Positions 24,905 through 33,219 of a stretch of 36,506 nucleotides of DNA are shown here, piece after piece. The stretch spans positions 1-36,506 of the forward strand of contig JAGWAT010000015.1 in NCBI GenBank assembly GCA_021296265.1, given 5' to 3'. The stretch's first letter is position 1. Each line of letters opens with the position of its first letter. The notes beneath the pieces were generated by a model. The model saw only the letters and a program-made list of their open reading frames with translations, searched no databases and had not been told where the DNA came from. A program made the position numbers and the translations under genes. Source of the DNA: Alphaproteobacteria bacterium. GTDB lineage: Bacteria; Pseudomonadota; Alphaproteobacteria; TMED109.

Positions 24905-26364
24905 TCGGACGCTCGCCGTCGCCGTGGCAGGGCCCGGAGATCGAGGTCCCGGATCTTCTTGCGGAGCGTGTTGCGGTTGATGCCCAGCAGTTCCGCGGCC
25001 CGGATCTGGTTCCCGTCGGTTGCGCGCAGGGTTCGCACGATCAGCGGCCGTTCGACCTCTTGCACGAACCGCTTGTACAGCCCTGCCGGCGGTAGGGCGT
25101 CACCGTGCGCCGCGAAATAGCGGTGCAGGTGGCGCTCCACGCTGGCACCCAGCGTGGAGCCCTCGGTGTCGGGACGGACCGGTGTCTGGTCCGCCCCACC
25201 TAGCTCCTCAGAGACGGTGTCCGCGCTGATGACATCGCCGGCCGTCAGCACCACCATCCGCCGCAGGAGATTCTCCAACTCGCGGACGTTTCCGGGCCAC
25301 GTGTGTTCGGCCAGTCGGGTCAGCGCCTCTTCCGAGATCCGCTTGGGCTCCATGCCGTCCTCTGAAGCGCGGGCGAGGAGGTGCCGGGTCAGCAGGGGAA
25401 GATCTTCGAGCCGGTCCCTGAGCGGCGGCATGCGGATCGGGACCACATTCAGCCGGTAGTACAGGTCCTCCCGGAAAAGGCCCTCCCGCACCAAGGCGCC
25501 CAGGTCCCGATGCGTGGCGGCGACGATGCGGACATCTGCCTGAACCGGGACCATTCCCCCCACGGGGTTGAACTCGCCTTCCTGCAGCACGCGAAGCAGA
25601 CGGGTCTGGGCATCCGGCGGCATGTCCCCGATCTCGTCGAGAAACAAGGTGCCGCCTTCGGCCTGCCGAAAGCGGCCTACCGACGCCCGGTGGGCGCCGG
25701 TAAACGCGCCGCGTTCATGCCCGAACAGCTCGCTCTCGATCAAGTCGCGCGGAATGGCGGCCATGTTGAGCGCGACGAACGGGCGTGCCCGGCGCGGGCT
25801 GAAGTCGTGCAGCGCCCGGGCGACGAGCTCTTTGCCGGTTCCCGATTCGCCCAGCACGAGCACCGTGAGATTGGTGTTTACGACCCGTGCGACCACCCGG
25901 TACACGCGCTGCATGGCGGGCGACCGACCGACCATTGGCAGATCGTCGGGTGACGTTTCGGCAGCTGACGGCGACTGCACACGGGTTTCGGCGATGGCAC
26001 GCCGAACGGTGGTCACCAGCTCGTCCAGATCGAACGGTTTCGGGAAATACTCGAAGGCCCCGCGCTCTCCGGCGCGCAGGGCCGTCAGCATCGTCGAGCG
26101 AGCGCTGATCACGATGACCGGGAGATCGGGCCGGATCTTCCGGACCCGGGGCAGCAGGTCGAGCCCGTTGCCGGACGGCATCGCCACGTCGGTGATGACG
26201 AGATCGCCGGCCCCGGCGCTGATCCAGGACCAGAGTTCCCCCATGTCGCCGGTGTCACGGGCGGCGAAACCGTGCCGGTGCAGCGCCCGCCGGATCACGG
26301 TCCGGATGGCCGCGTCGTCGTCGCCTACCAGGACGGTGGCGCCGGTCGTCTGCGGGGTATTCAG
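24901..26364 (-). CDS. ntrC: NtrC nitrogen regulator (sigma54 activator), probable CTG start
   Basis: NtrC activates nitrogen-assimilation genes with sigma54. The first canonical start codon in frame (GTG at 26298) would remove the receiver's acidic pocket. Upstream, VLVGDDDAAIRTV (residues 11-23 from CTG) continues the frame without a stop to a CTG at 26364 that overlaps the ntrB TGA. GGAG lies eight bases before that CTG, so I take it as the start, giving 487 residues. The receiver has D15-D17 and phospho-acceptor D59 (VITDVAMP). The AAA+ domain has ELFGHERGAFTGAHR intact, a Walker A LGESGTGKELVAR and Walker B GGTLFLDEIGDM. A Fis-type helix-turn-helix (QIRAAELLGINRNTLRKKI) ends the protein. 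Its partner kinase NtrB is upstream. Confidence 0.93.
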   Translation of the reverse strand: MNTPQTTGATVLVGDDDAAIRTVIRRALHRHGFAARDTGDMGELWSWISAGAGDLVITDVAMPSGNGLDLLPRVRKIRPDLPVIVISARSTMLTALRAGERGAFEYFPKPFDLDELVTTVRRAIAETRVQSPSAAETSPDDLPMVGRSPAMQRVYRVVARVVNTNLTVLVLGESGTGKELVARALHDFSPRRARPFVALNMAAIPRDLIESELFGHERGAFTGAHRASVGRFRQAEGGTLFLDEIGDMPPDAQTRLLRVLQEGEFNPVGGMVPVQADVRIVAATHRDLGALVREGLFREDLYYRLNVVPIRMPPLRDRLEDLPLLTRHLLARASEDGMEPKRISEEALTRLAEHTWPGNVRELENLLRRMVVLTAGDVISADTVSEELGGADQTPVRPDTEGSTLGASVERHLHRYFAAHGDALPPAGLYKRFVQEVERPLIVRTLRATDGNQIRAAELLGINRNTLRKKIRDLDLRALPRRRRASE

Positions 26365-27500
26365 GGCGTCATCTCCGCCGGGGCCGGGTCTGCGGCGCGG
26401 TCGGCCAGGGCCTTCGCGGCCGGGAGGTACACGGTGAAGCGGGTCCCGGGTCCCGCGCGGGCATCCGCGACTTCCACCACGCCGCCGTGATCCTCGATCA
26501 CCCGGGCCACCAACGACAGCCCGAGCCCGCGCCCGCCCGCCTTGGTTGTGACGAACGGCTCGAACAGATGCTGGCGCAGGTCCTCGGGAATGCCGGGCCC
26601 GCTGTCCTCGATCGCCACATACACCGGCAGGCCCCGGTGCGCAGCGGTCCCCGTTTGGACCCGCAATCCGTGCCGAATCCCGGTGACCAGTCGAAGCGGC
26701 CCCGCGGGATTGACCTCCGCGGCATTCTTCACGAGGTTCAGGAAGGCCTGCACGAGCCGGTCGCGGTCTCCCGGAACCATCGGGATGGAGGGATCATACT
26801 CGCGCGTGAACTTGGCGTGCTTGGCAAACCCGTTCTTGGCCAGCATGAACACCCGGTCGAGCACGACATGCACGTTCACGGGCGCGGTCGGCACGGTGCC
26901 GCCATCCACGAACGTGTCGAACCGGGCGAGCAGCTTGCCAATCCGGTCCGTCTCGTCGCAGATCAGCCGGGTGAGCTCGCGATCCGAGGGCCCGACTGCG
27001 GTCTCCAGCAACTGCGCTGCACCGCGGATCCCGGACAGTGGGTTCCGAATCTCGTGAGTCAGGGTCTCGGCGAAACCGGTCGCCGAGCGGGCCGCACTCA
27101 ACTGGCCGAGCCGGTGCCCGCCAATCGACTGGGCGACCGACCGGGCGTGCAGTGTCAATACGATCTGGCGCTGGGCGTCATCGCAGGGGGACGCCCGGGC
27201 ATCGACGATTCGCGGTGCCATGCCCGGGCCGGTCAGGCGAATACCGTACTCGACGGCGCTGCTGCCACGGCGACCAACGCGATGCAGCATGGCCAGCACG
27301 GGGCTGTCACCCGAGAGGAAGTTCCTGATTGGTCGCCGCAACAGGCTTCGGGCGCCGGTCCCGAGCAGCTGCTCGCCAGCCGGGTTGACGTACAGAATGT
27401 GGCCAGAGTCCGAAACCAGGAAGACCGGAACTGCCATGGATTCGAGCAAGTCCTGCGGACCGACCGACGTTTCGATGGAGGTGTCGGGGGACTCCGCCAC
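26361..27500 (-). CDS. ntrB: NtrB nitrogen-sensing histidine kinase/phosphatase
   Basis: NtrB is a soluble kinase that phosphorylates or dephosphorylates NtrC in response to PII proteins. The 379 residues comprise a PAS domain (about 15-110, including VSDSGHILYVNPAGEQLLG), the phosphoacceptor helix TLTHEIRNPLSGIRGAAQLLE with H149, and a HATPase with N-box FLNLVKNAAEV, EDSGPGIPEDL and GGRGLGLSLVARV. The GTG at 27500 is selected because GCAGGAG precedes it by nine bases and homologues begin close to the PAS domain; the long open frame further upstream is only the antisense of the GMC gene. It heads the six-gene ntr-trk operon and is divergent from the GMC gene, 198 bases away. Confidence 0.95.
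   Translation of the reverse strand: MAESPDTSIETSVGPQDLLESMAVPVFLVSDSGHILYVNPAGEQLLGTGARSLLRRPIRNFLSGDSPVLAMLHRVGRRGSSAVEYGIRLTGPGMAPRIVDARASPCDDAQRQIVLTLHARSVAQSIGGHRLGQLSAARSATGFAETLTHEIRNPLSGIRGAAQLLETAVGPSDRELTRLICDETDRIGKLLARFDTFVDGGTVPTAPVNVHVVLDRVFMLAKNGFAKHAKFTREYDPSIPMVPGDRDRLVQAFLNLVKNAAEVNPAGPLRLVTGIRHGLRVQTGTAAHRGLPVYVAIEDSGPGIPEDLRQHLFEPFVTTKAGGRGLGLSLVARVIEDHGGVVEVADARAGPGTRFTVYLPAAKALADRAADPAPAEMTP
26373..26376 (-). promoter_or_regulatory. Shine-Dalgarno supporting the CTG start of ntrC
   Basis: GGAG lies inside the last codons of ntrB, with eight bases between it and the CTG. This is ideal spacing and would allow coupled re-initiation at the CTGA stop/start overlap. Confidence 0.55.
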
Positions 27501-27643
27501 AGCGCAGTACTCCTGCACAACGATTAGGCAGAACACACTAATACCAGAACCCGCCCCGGCCCAACATCTGGGCCATCGGCGACCTGCTCGGTGGGCCTCG
27601 GAGGGAGATGGCGGCGTTGACCGCCGGCGGTTCCAGGCTAGCG

Positions 27644-27680
27644 CATTGCGCCGCCGTGCCCGCTCCGGCACATTGCGCCG
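27644..27680. repeat. Direct repeat CATTGCGCCG x2 in the ntrB-GMC divergent region
   Basis: The 10-base copies at 27644-27653 and 27671-27680 are 27 bases apart start to start, within the only 198 bases between two long divergent operons and close to the GMC start. The context GCGCATTGCGCCGC / GCACATTGCGCCGG is nearly palindromic in places. It could be a shared operator; chance is not excluded in such GC-rich DNA. Confidence 0.35.
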
Positions 27681-27698
27681 GAACTCGGGAGGCGATTC

Positions 27699-29312
27699 AT
27701 GGATGCACCGGTGCGGAGCCTCGGCACGTTCGACTATGTCGTGGTGGGCGGAGGGTCGGCGGGATGCGTGCTCGCCAACCGCCTCAGCGCGGACCCCGGT
27801 GTGCGCGTCCTGCTCCTCGAGGCGGGCGGCTCGGACCGCTGGCACTGGATTCGCATTCCGGTGGGGTACCTCTACTGCATGGGCAACCCCCGCGTGGACT
27901 GGTGCTACTCGACCGAGAGCGAAGCGGGATTGGGGGACCGCGCGATTCCCTATCCGCGCGGCCGGGTGCTGGGTGGCAGTTCGTCCATCAACGGCATGAT
28001 TTACATGCGCGGCCATGCCGCGGACTACGACCACTGGCGCCAACTCGGCAACGCGGGCTGGTCCTGGGAGGATGTGCTCCCGTACTTCATCCGCGCCGAG
28101 GATCACTGGCGGGCTGGCGATTCGATGCATGGCCAGGGCGGCGAGTGGCGGGTCGAACAGGCGCGAGTCCAGTGGGACATCCTCGACGCATTTCGGGCAG
28201 CTGCCCGCGAGGCGGGCATCCCGCCAACCGAGGATTTCAATCGGGGTGACAACGAGGGCTGCGGCTATTTCGAAGTCAACCAGCGGCGAGGCCTGCGCTG
28301 GAACGCGGTACGGGGTTTCCTCGACCCGGTGCGCCGGCGGCCCAACCTCGAAGTGCTTCAGCATGCACACGTCCGCCGCATCCGGATCGAGGAGGGGCGG
28401 GCCGTCGGGCTCGATCTCTGGCAGGGAACCGAGCTAGTCCGCGTGGACGCGGCGAGCGAAGTGGTGCTTGCGGCCGGTTCCATCGGCTCGCCGCAAATCC
28501 TTGAATTGTCGGGGATTGGCCAGGCCGGGCGCCTGGCGGAGCTCGGTGTGACGCCGGTCGTGGATCGCGGCGCGGTGGGCGAGAATCTCCAGGATCACCT
28601 GCAGGTACGGCTGGTGTACCAGGTACGAGATGTGCACACCCTCAACGAAACTGCCGGAACGCTGTTGGGCAAGGCGGGAATCGCGCTGCAGTACCTGCTG
28701 TTCCGTCGCGGTCCCATGACGATGGCACCCAGTCAGCTGGGGTGTTTCGCCCGTTCCGACCCCGATCGTGCCGCGGTCAACCTGCAATACCACATTCAGC
28801 CCCTGAGCCTCGATCGTTTCGGGGCACCGCTGGATCCGTATCCCGCCTTTACTGCCAGTGTCTGCAACCTGGCACCGGAGTCGCGCGGCAGTGTGCACGC
28901 CGCGTCCCCGGACGCACGGGTCGCGCCCGCCATTCGGCCGAACTATCTCTCGGCCCCCGAGGATCGGCGGGTGGCGGCCGATGCGATCCGCCTGACCCGG
29001 AGGATCTGCGCGCAGCCTGCGCTGCAGCGTTACGGCGCTACGGAGGTTCGCCCGGGGGCCACGCCGGACGACGACGAGGGTCTGGCCGCGGCCGCCGGGG
29101 CGATTGCGACGTCGATCTTCCACCCCGTCGGAACGTGCCACATGGGCCGCGACGGCGTGGTCGATGAACGGCTCCGGGTGCACGGGATTCGGGGTTTGCG
29201 GGTGGCGGACGCGTCGGTGATGCCCACGATCACACATGGAAATACGAACGCCCCGACCATGATGATTGCGGAACGTGGCGCAGAGATGATTCTCCAGGAC
29301 GCGCGCGCGTGA
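27699..29312 (+). CDS. GMC-family FAD oxidoreductase (choline/alcohol dehydrogenase-like)
   Basis: The 537-residue flavoprotein oxidises a primary alcohol. The FAD-binding start is [19 protein letters not shown] (11-29) with LLLEAGG ending the first fold unit. The GMC signature [19 protein letters not shown] follows. The C-terminal domain carries the catalytic histidine H475 ([10 protein letters not shown]) and the second catalytic position in [11 protein letters not shown] (H513, N515/N517). Length and motifs fit the choline dehydrogenase/alcohol dehydrogenase branch, but the substrate cannot be assigned. A good ribosome binding site GGGAGGCG precedes the ATG. Its stop overlaps the ispDF start (GTGA), so an alcohol oxidase leads a housekeeping operon; no betaine aldehyde dehydrogenase is nearby. 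Confidence 0.92.
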   Translation: MDAPVRSLGTFDYVVVGGGSAGCVLANRLSADPGVRVLLLEAGGSDRWHWIRIPVGYLYCMGNPRVDWCYSTESEAGLGDRAIPYPRGRVLGGSSSINGMIYMRGHAADYDHWRQLGNAGWSWEDVLPYFIRAEDHWRAGDSMHGQGGEWRVEQARVQWDILDAFRAAAREAGIPPTEDFNRGDNEGCGYFEVNQRRGLRWNAVRGFLDPVRRRPNLEVLQHAHVRRIRIEEGRAVGLDLWQGTELVRVDAASEVVLAAGSIGSPQILELSGIGQAGRLAELGVTPVVDRGAVGENLQDHLQVRLVYQVRDVHTLNETAGTLLGKAGIALQYLLFRRGPMTMAPSQLGCFARSDPDRAAVNLQYHIQPLSLDRFGAPLDPYPAFTASVCNLAPESRGSVHAASPDARVAPAIRPNYLSAPEDRRVAADAIRLTRRICAQPALQRYGATEVRPGATPDDDEGLAAAAGAIATSIFHPVGTCHMGRDGVVDERLRVHGIRGLRVADASVMPTITHGNTNAPTMMIAERGAEMILQDARA

Positions 29313-30499
29313 CGCTGGATGCGTGCGTGACACCGTCGGATCGTGTCGATGCGTTGGTCGTCGCGGCCGGAAGCGGCGAACGAGCCGGGCGCGACGCTCC
29401 CAAGCAATTCCGTGTCGTCCGGGGCAGGCCACTCGTCCGGTGGGCGGTGGAGGCGTTCACCCGGCATCCCCGCGTCGACCGGGTGCTGGCGGTCGTCGCG
29501 CCCGGGCAGGCCGCCGCCGCCGCCGGCGCCCTGAAGGGTCTCGATGTCCGCATCCTGAACCGTGGCGGCGCGACCCGGCAGGAGAGCGTAGCGGCCGGGC
29601 TGGAGGCACTGGCGGTGGATCCGCCGAGGTCGGTGCTCATCCACGACGGTGCGAGGCCCCGGCCGGGGGCCGCGCTCATCAACCGGGTGATCGAGGCCTT
29701 GTCGGGCGCCGACGGAGCCCTGCCGGCCGTGCCACTGACCGATACCCTCAAGGAGGCCGACAGCGACGGGCGCGTTCGGCGCACCGTCCCGCGCAGCGGT
29801 CTGCACGGCGCGCAAACGCCGCAGGGATTTCTATTCGAGGTGATCCTGGGGGCGCACCGGGCGGCTGCCGGCGAACGGGCCGCCACCGACGATGCCGCAC
29901 TGGTGGAGACCGCCGGACATGTCGTCCGGGTGGTGCCTGGGGATCCCGCCAATCTGAAAGTGACCGAGCAGGGCGACTTTGCGAGGGCCGAGCGTCTGCT
30001 GGGTGAACGCCTGCCGCGGACTGGTCAGGGATTCGACGTGCATCGATTTGGGCCAGGCGAAACGGTCCGGTTGCTCGGTGTGGACCTCCCGCATAGCCAG
30101 GCGCTGATGGGGCATTCCGACGCGGACGTGGGGCTTCACGCGCTGACCGACGCTCTCTTGGGCGCGCTCGGTAACGGTGATATCGGGCAACATTTTCCTC
30201 CAGGAGATCCGCGTTGGCGCGGCGCCGATTCCGCCGAATTCGTGCAGCACGCCGGGGCCCTGGCGCGCGAAGCGGGTGCCGAGATCACCCATGTGGACGT
30301 CACTGTCATCTGCGAGGTACCCGCCATCGCCCCCCATCGCGATCGCCTGCGCCGGTCGGTGGCAGGGCTCCTTGGTATTCCGGTGGAGGCAGTAAGCGTG
30401 AAGGCAACCACGACCGAAGGCCTCGGGTTCACAGGGCGCGGTGAAGGGATCGCCGCGCTGGCGCTGGCCACGTTGCTCGTGCCGCCTGCAGGTGCATGA
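29309..30499 (+). CDS. ispDF: Bifunctional IspD/IspF of the MEP isoprenoid pathway
   Basis: One 396-residue chain carries two enzymes of isoprenoid synthesis. The IspD half (about 12-225) makes CDP-methylerythritol: [20 protein letters not shown] at the nucleotide site, LIHDGARP, and AQTPQGF. The IspF half (about 237-396) makes the cyclic diphosphate: GQGFDVHRF with metal ligands D243 and H245, [31 protein letters not shown] and [18 protein letters not shown]. The fusion is characteristic of alphaproteobacteria and some epsilonproteobacteria, although the intermediate enzyme IspE is not part of it. It starts at a GTG overlapping the GMC stop and ends overlapping pgpA by four bases. Confidence 0.97.
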   Translation: MTLDACVTPSDRVDALVVAAGSGERAGRDAPKQFRVVRGRPLVRWAVEAFTRHPRVDRVLAVVAPGQAAAAAGALKGLDVRILNRGGATRQESVAAGLEALAVDPPRSVLIHDGARPRPGAALINRVIEALSGADGALPAVPLTDTLKEADSDGRVRRTVPRSGLHGAQTPQGFLFEVILGAHRAAAGERAATDDAALVETAGHVVRVVPGDPANLKVTEQGDFARAERLLGERLPRTGQGFDVHRFGPGETVRLLGVDLPHSQALMGHSDADVGLHALTDALLGALGNGDIGQHFPPGDPRWRGADSAEFVQHAGALAREAGAEITHVDVTVICEVPAIAPHRDRLRRSVAGLLGIPVEAVSVKATTTEGLGFTGRGEGIAALALATLLVPPAGA

Positions 30500-30975
30500 G
30501 GGGCCTCGGCGGCGACCGCATGGCGGCGAGCATGGCCACGATCGGTGGCCTGGGCCGATTCGGGCCGGCTCCCGGGACCCTCGCATCTCTGGTGACGGTC
30601 CCGGTCGGCGTAGCGCTGCATGCGCTGGGTGGCGCCGTGGCGGTGGTCGCGGCGCTCGCGTGCGTGGTGGCGGTCGGCTGGTGGTCGGCCGACCGGTACG
30701 GGCGCATGACCGGCCGCCACGATGCGCCTGAAGTCGTGGTGGACGAGGTGGCCGGGATGCTGATACCGCTTGCCGTGGCCGGCGGCGACGTCGTGCTGGT
30801 GGTGACGGCGTTCGGCCTGTTTCGGCTGTTCGACATCGCCAAGCCGTTCCCGATTTCCTGGCTGGACGCCAGGATTCCCGGCGGGCTGGGAGTCATGGCA
30901 GACGATCTCGCCGCAGGCGTCGTGGCGCTGGTCGGCACGTTGGGGGTGGGAGGGTTGCGTGACGGCTGGGCCTGA
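30496..30975 (+). CDS. pgpA: Phosphatidylglycerophosphatase A
   Basis: The 159-residue inner-membrane enzyme removes phosphate from phosphatidylglycerophosphate to give phosphatidylglycerol. Family features are the N-terminal [13 protein letters not shown], the acidic motif [28 protein letters not shown] and [12 protein letters not shown] near the end, with three to four hydrophobic segments between. The ATG overlaps the ispDF stop (ATGA). Its neighbours ispDF and the CinA-type amidohydrolase gene form a grouping common in alphaproteobacteria. Its 3' end overlaps the next gene by 17 bases. Confidence 0.95.
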   Translation: MRGLGGDRMAASMATIGGLGRFGPAPGTLASLVTVPVGVALHALGGAVAVVAALACVVAVGWWSADRYGRMTGRHDAPEVVVDEVAGMLIPLAVAGGDVVLVVTAFGLFRLFDIAKPFPISWLDARIPGGLGVMADDLAAGVVALVGTLGVGGLRDGWA

Positions 30976-31456
30976 ACTCGCGCAGGTAAGCGAGGAATGT
31001 CTGCGGCTGCTGGATCGCGACGGCCTGACGGTGGCGACAGCGGAGTCCTGCACGGGCGGGATGATCGCGGCGGCACTGACCGATCACCCGGGCGCATCAC
31101 GCGTCGTGAACCGGGGTTTCGTCGTGTACGCGGATGACGCAAAGGCGCAGTTGCTAAGTGTTTCTCCCACTGTCCTGGCGGCGAGCGGTGCCGTGAGCGA
31201 GGAGACCGCGCTGGCCATGGTCGAGGGCACGCTGGCGAACGCGCCGGTTGATCTGGCGGTCGCGGTGACCGGAATTGCCGGGCCGGCCGGCGCGACTCCT
31301 GGCAAGCCCGTTGGCCTGGTGCACGTCGCGGCCGGCCGGCGCGGTCATCGGCCGCGCCACGAACGTTTGCTGCTGCCGGGCAACCGGCAACGAGTCCGCG
31401 AGCAGGCGGCCGTGCGGGCGCTGGGACTGCTGATGCAGGTGGCGGCGCAGCCTTGA
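30959..31456 (+). CDS. pncC: Nicotinamide-nucleotide amidohydrolase PncC (CinA C-terminal domain)
   Basis: The 165-residue protein corresponds to the stand-alone C-terminal domain of CinA, which deamidates nicotinamide mononucleotide in pyridine nucleotide salvage. Visible motifs are LTVATAESCTGGMIAAALTD (with the catalytic-serine-containing ESCTGG), FVVYADDAKAQLL, GAVSEETALAMVEG and AVTGIAGPAGATPGKPVGLVHVA. The GTG start lies inside the end of pgpA and is preceded by a purine-rich GGGAGGG. The stop TGA is part of TTGA, which starts the next gene. The N-terminal CinA domain (MoCF-like) is absent, as is usual in proteobacteria. Confidence 0.93.
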   Translation: MTAGPELAQVSEECLRLLDRDGLTVATAESCTGGMIAAALTDHPGASRVVNRGFVVYADDAKAQLLSVSPTVLAASGAVSEETALAMVEGTLANAPVDLAVAVTGIAGPAGATPGKPVGLVHVAAGRRGHRPRHERLLLPGNRQRVREQAAVRALGLLMQVAAQP

Positions 31457-32412
31457 AGGCTGCGCATGCGGTGCTGACCGGCGGCGCCGGATTCGTCGGC
31501 GGCTGGACCGCTCGGGCATTCCTGGCTGCGGGTTGGCGCGTGACTGTCGTGGATCCAGCCGCCGCGGTCAGCGGTCGGGTGCCAGAGGGCTGCGCCACCG
31601 TGGCCAAGCCGGTGGATTCCGAGGTCCTCGACTCGATCGTGGCGACGGACCCGCCCCGGGTCCTGATCGGCTTGGGCGCGTTCGGAGCCGGCGGAAAAGG
31701 GCTTCTGGCGGCATCGGACGCGGATCCCGGGGCCGCCATCACGGTCAACGCGGGCGGCCTCGCGACGCTGCTGCAGGCGGCGGCCAGGGCCGGCATCCGA
31801 CGGGTCCTGTGGACCAGTTCCACGGTGGTGTACGGCCGGACCGATGTCGCCGGCCTGCCGCCGGCCGACGAGATTCAGCCGGCGGACCCGGACACCGCTT
31901 ACGGTCTTTCGAAACAATTGGCCGAGATCACCGCGGGGTGGTTTCGGACGCATCGGCCCGTCGAAGCGACCGGTGTCCGTCTGCCGCTGGTGCTGGGTCC
32001 CGGTCTCCACTACCGCGGCGCGGCAGCACAATTCCTGGATGTGATGATGAGCGTCACGTCCAGGGGTGAAATTCCGACGCCACTGCCGGCGGATTTCCGG
32101 AGCGACGTGCTGTACGTGAAGGATGCCGCACGGTTGCTGGTATCGCTGGCCGAGTTTCCCGGCGCCCTCGCGCCGGTCTACAACGCCCCGTCATTCTCAC
32201 TCAGGTTTTCAGAGTTTGTACAGCGCTTGGTCGACCGGACGGGCCAGACGGTGACCGTGCCGCATGCTCACGTAGTCAACAGGCCTCCTAGCTGGCGTAC
32301 CCTCTCCGACGCGAGGCTGCGCAAGGATACGAACTTCGAACCCGGCTTTGACCCGGTAGCAATGATTTCCGATTGGCTGGACGAAGCTGCACAAGGGGCA
32401 GGAAAGGCATGA
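31453..32412 (+). CDS. Extended SDR / NAD-dependent epimerase-dehydratase family protein
   Basis: The 319-residue protein has the extended SDR fold. The nucleotide-binding motif AVLTGGAGFVGGWTARAFL (6-24) ends in VTVVDP, and the active-site block has SST (VLWTSSTVVYG) followed by the catalytic Y-x-x-x-K in TAYGLSKQLAE. The C-terminal half (SDVLYVKDAARLLV, YNAPSFSLRFSEFV) resembles sugar-nucleotide epimerases and related 3-beta-HSD-like enzymes. The substrate is unknown. The start is a TTG overlapping the pncC stop; the next in-frame ATG or GTG would lose the glycine motif, so TTG is likely real. Its end overlaps the creatininase-family gene by four bases. Confidence 0.87.
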   Translation: MKAAHAVLTGGAGFVGGWTARAFLAAGWRVTVVDPAAAVSGRVPEGCATVAKPVDSEVLDSIVATDPPRVLIGLGAFGAGGKGLLAASDADPGAAITVNAGGLATLLQAAARAGIRRVLWTSSTVVYGRTDVAGLPPADEIQPADPDTAYGLSKQLAEITAGWFRTHRPVEATGVRLPLVLGPGLHYRGAAAQFLDVMMSVTSRGEIPTPLPADFRSDVLYVKDAARLLVSLAEFPGALAPVYNAPSFSLRFSEFVQRLVDRTGQTVTVPHAHVVNRPPSWRTLSDARLRKDTNFEPGFDPVAMISDWLDEAAQGAGKA

Positions 32413-33173
32413 CCGACATCCTCGAAATGGCGCGTCTGACGTCACCGGAAATGGCTGCGGCCATTCCGGACCTTGAAGTTGCCCTGCAACCGATCGGGGC
32501 CACAGAACAGCACGGTCCGAACCTCGCGTTGGGCACGGACTTCGTGACGGCCGACCGGATCGCCAGACGTGTGGCCGCGGAGCTGGGGCACCGGGCGTTA
32601 CTCCTGCCCGTGCTACCGTTCGGACTGTCCCCGCACCACATGGGCTTTCCCGGCACGATTACGCTGGAACCGGAGACGGTGATTCGGCTCTGCTTCGACG
32701 TCGCGCGTTCGCTTGACCGGCAGGGAATCAAGACCATCGTGTTCGTCAACGGACACAATGGCAATTCGGCTGTCCTCCAGGTCGCCGCCACCAAGATCCG
32801 GTATGACCTCGGCATGCGTGCGGCGGTCGCCTTCTACTTCGCCCAGGCGTCGGACCGGGTGCGCGCGCACGGACGCACCCCGCGTTTCGGCCACGCCTGC
32901 GAAGTGGAAACCAGCGTCCTGATGCACCTGGACGCGGACTACGTCCGGGCCCACGCGCTTGCCCCCGGCGAGGTGAAGGAGACCGGGCTCGTCCATGGCT
33001 TCAACAATGATCCGTTCGCGCTGCAGTTTCCGGTGCCGTTCGACCGACAGACCGCCAACGGGGCATTCGGCGATGCCCGCCTGGCGTCGGTCGAGGCGGG
33101 ACGGGACATTGTCGAGACTGCGGTCAACCGGACCGTCGCCTTCATCGAAAGCCTGAAGAGCGCTTCCATCTGA
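32409..33173 (+). CDS. Creatininase-family amidohydrolase
   Basis: The 254-residue protein keeps the metal-binding residues of the creatininase/MftE/ArfB superfamily: ATEQHGPNLALGTD (E33, H35, D44), FVNGHNGN (H116) and GHACEVETS (E165). Members hydrolyse cyclic or linear amides: creatinine, formamidopyrimidines or RiPP peptides. The ATG overlaps the upstream stop (ATGA) and has AGGAAAGG a short distance ahead. Co-translation with the SDR gene suggests the two act on the same small molecule, but no further pathway enzyme is visible. No creatinase or mycofactocin genes are nearby, so creatinine hydrolysis should not be assumed. Confidence 0.9.
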   Translation: MTDILEMARLTSPEMAAAIPDLEVALQPIGATEQHGPNLALGTDFVTADRIARRVAAELGHRALLLPVLPFGLSPHHMGFPGTITLEPETVIRLCFDVARSLDRQGIKTIVFVNGHNGNSAVLQVAATKIRYDLGMRAAVAFYFAQASDRVRAHGRTPRFGHACEVETSVLMHLDADYVRAHALAPGEVKETGLVHGFNNDPFALQFPVPFDRQTANGAFGDARLASVEAGRDIVETAVNRTVAFIESLKSASI

Positions 33174-33177
33174 GCGC

Positions 33178-33192
33178 GACGGCGCAGCCGTC
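33178..33192 (+). terminator. Tight hairpin between the creatininase and lytic transglycosylase genes
   Basis: GACGGC-GCA-GCCGTC starts four bases after the stop codon. The TCTC that follows is a weak pyrimidine tract. It might attenuate transcription or stabilise the upstream mRNA; the next start is 27 bases away. Confidence 0.35.
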
Positions 33193-33219
33193 TCTCGAGC
33201 AGTCGGTACTTCCTTCGGT

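Noticed and set aside
27501-28370. Long N-terminal extension of NtrB on the minus strand
   Set aside because: It is antisense to the well-supported GMC oxidoreductase gene and has no domain; the GTG at 27500 has a proper ribosome binding site.
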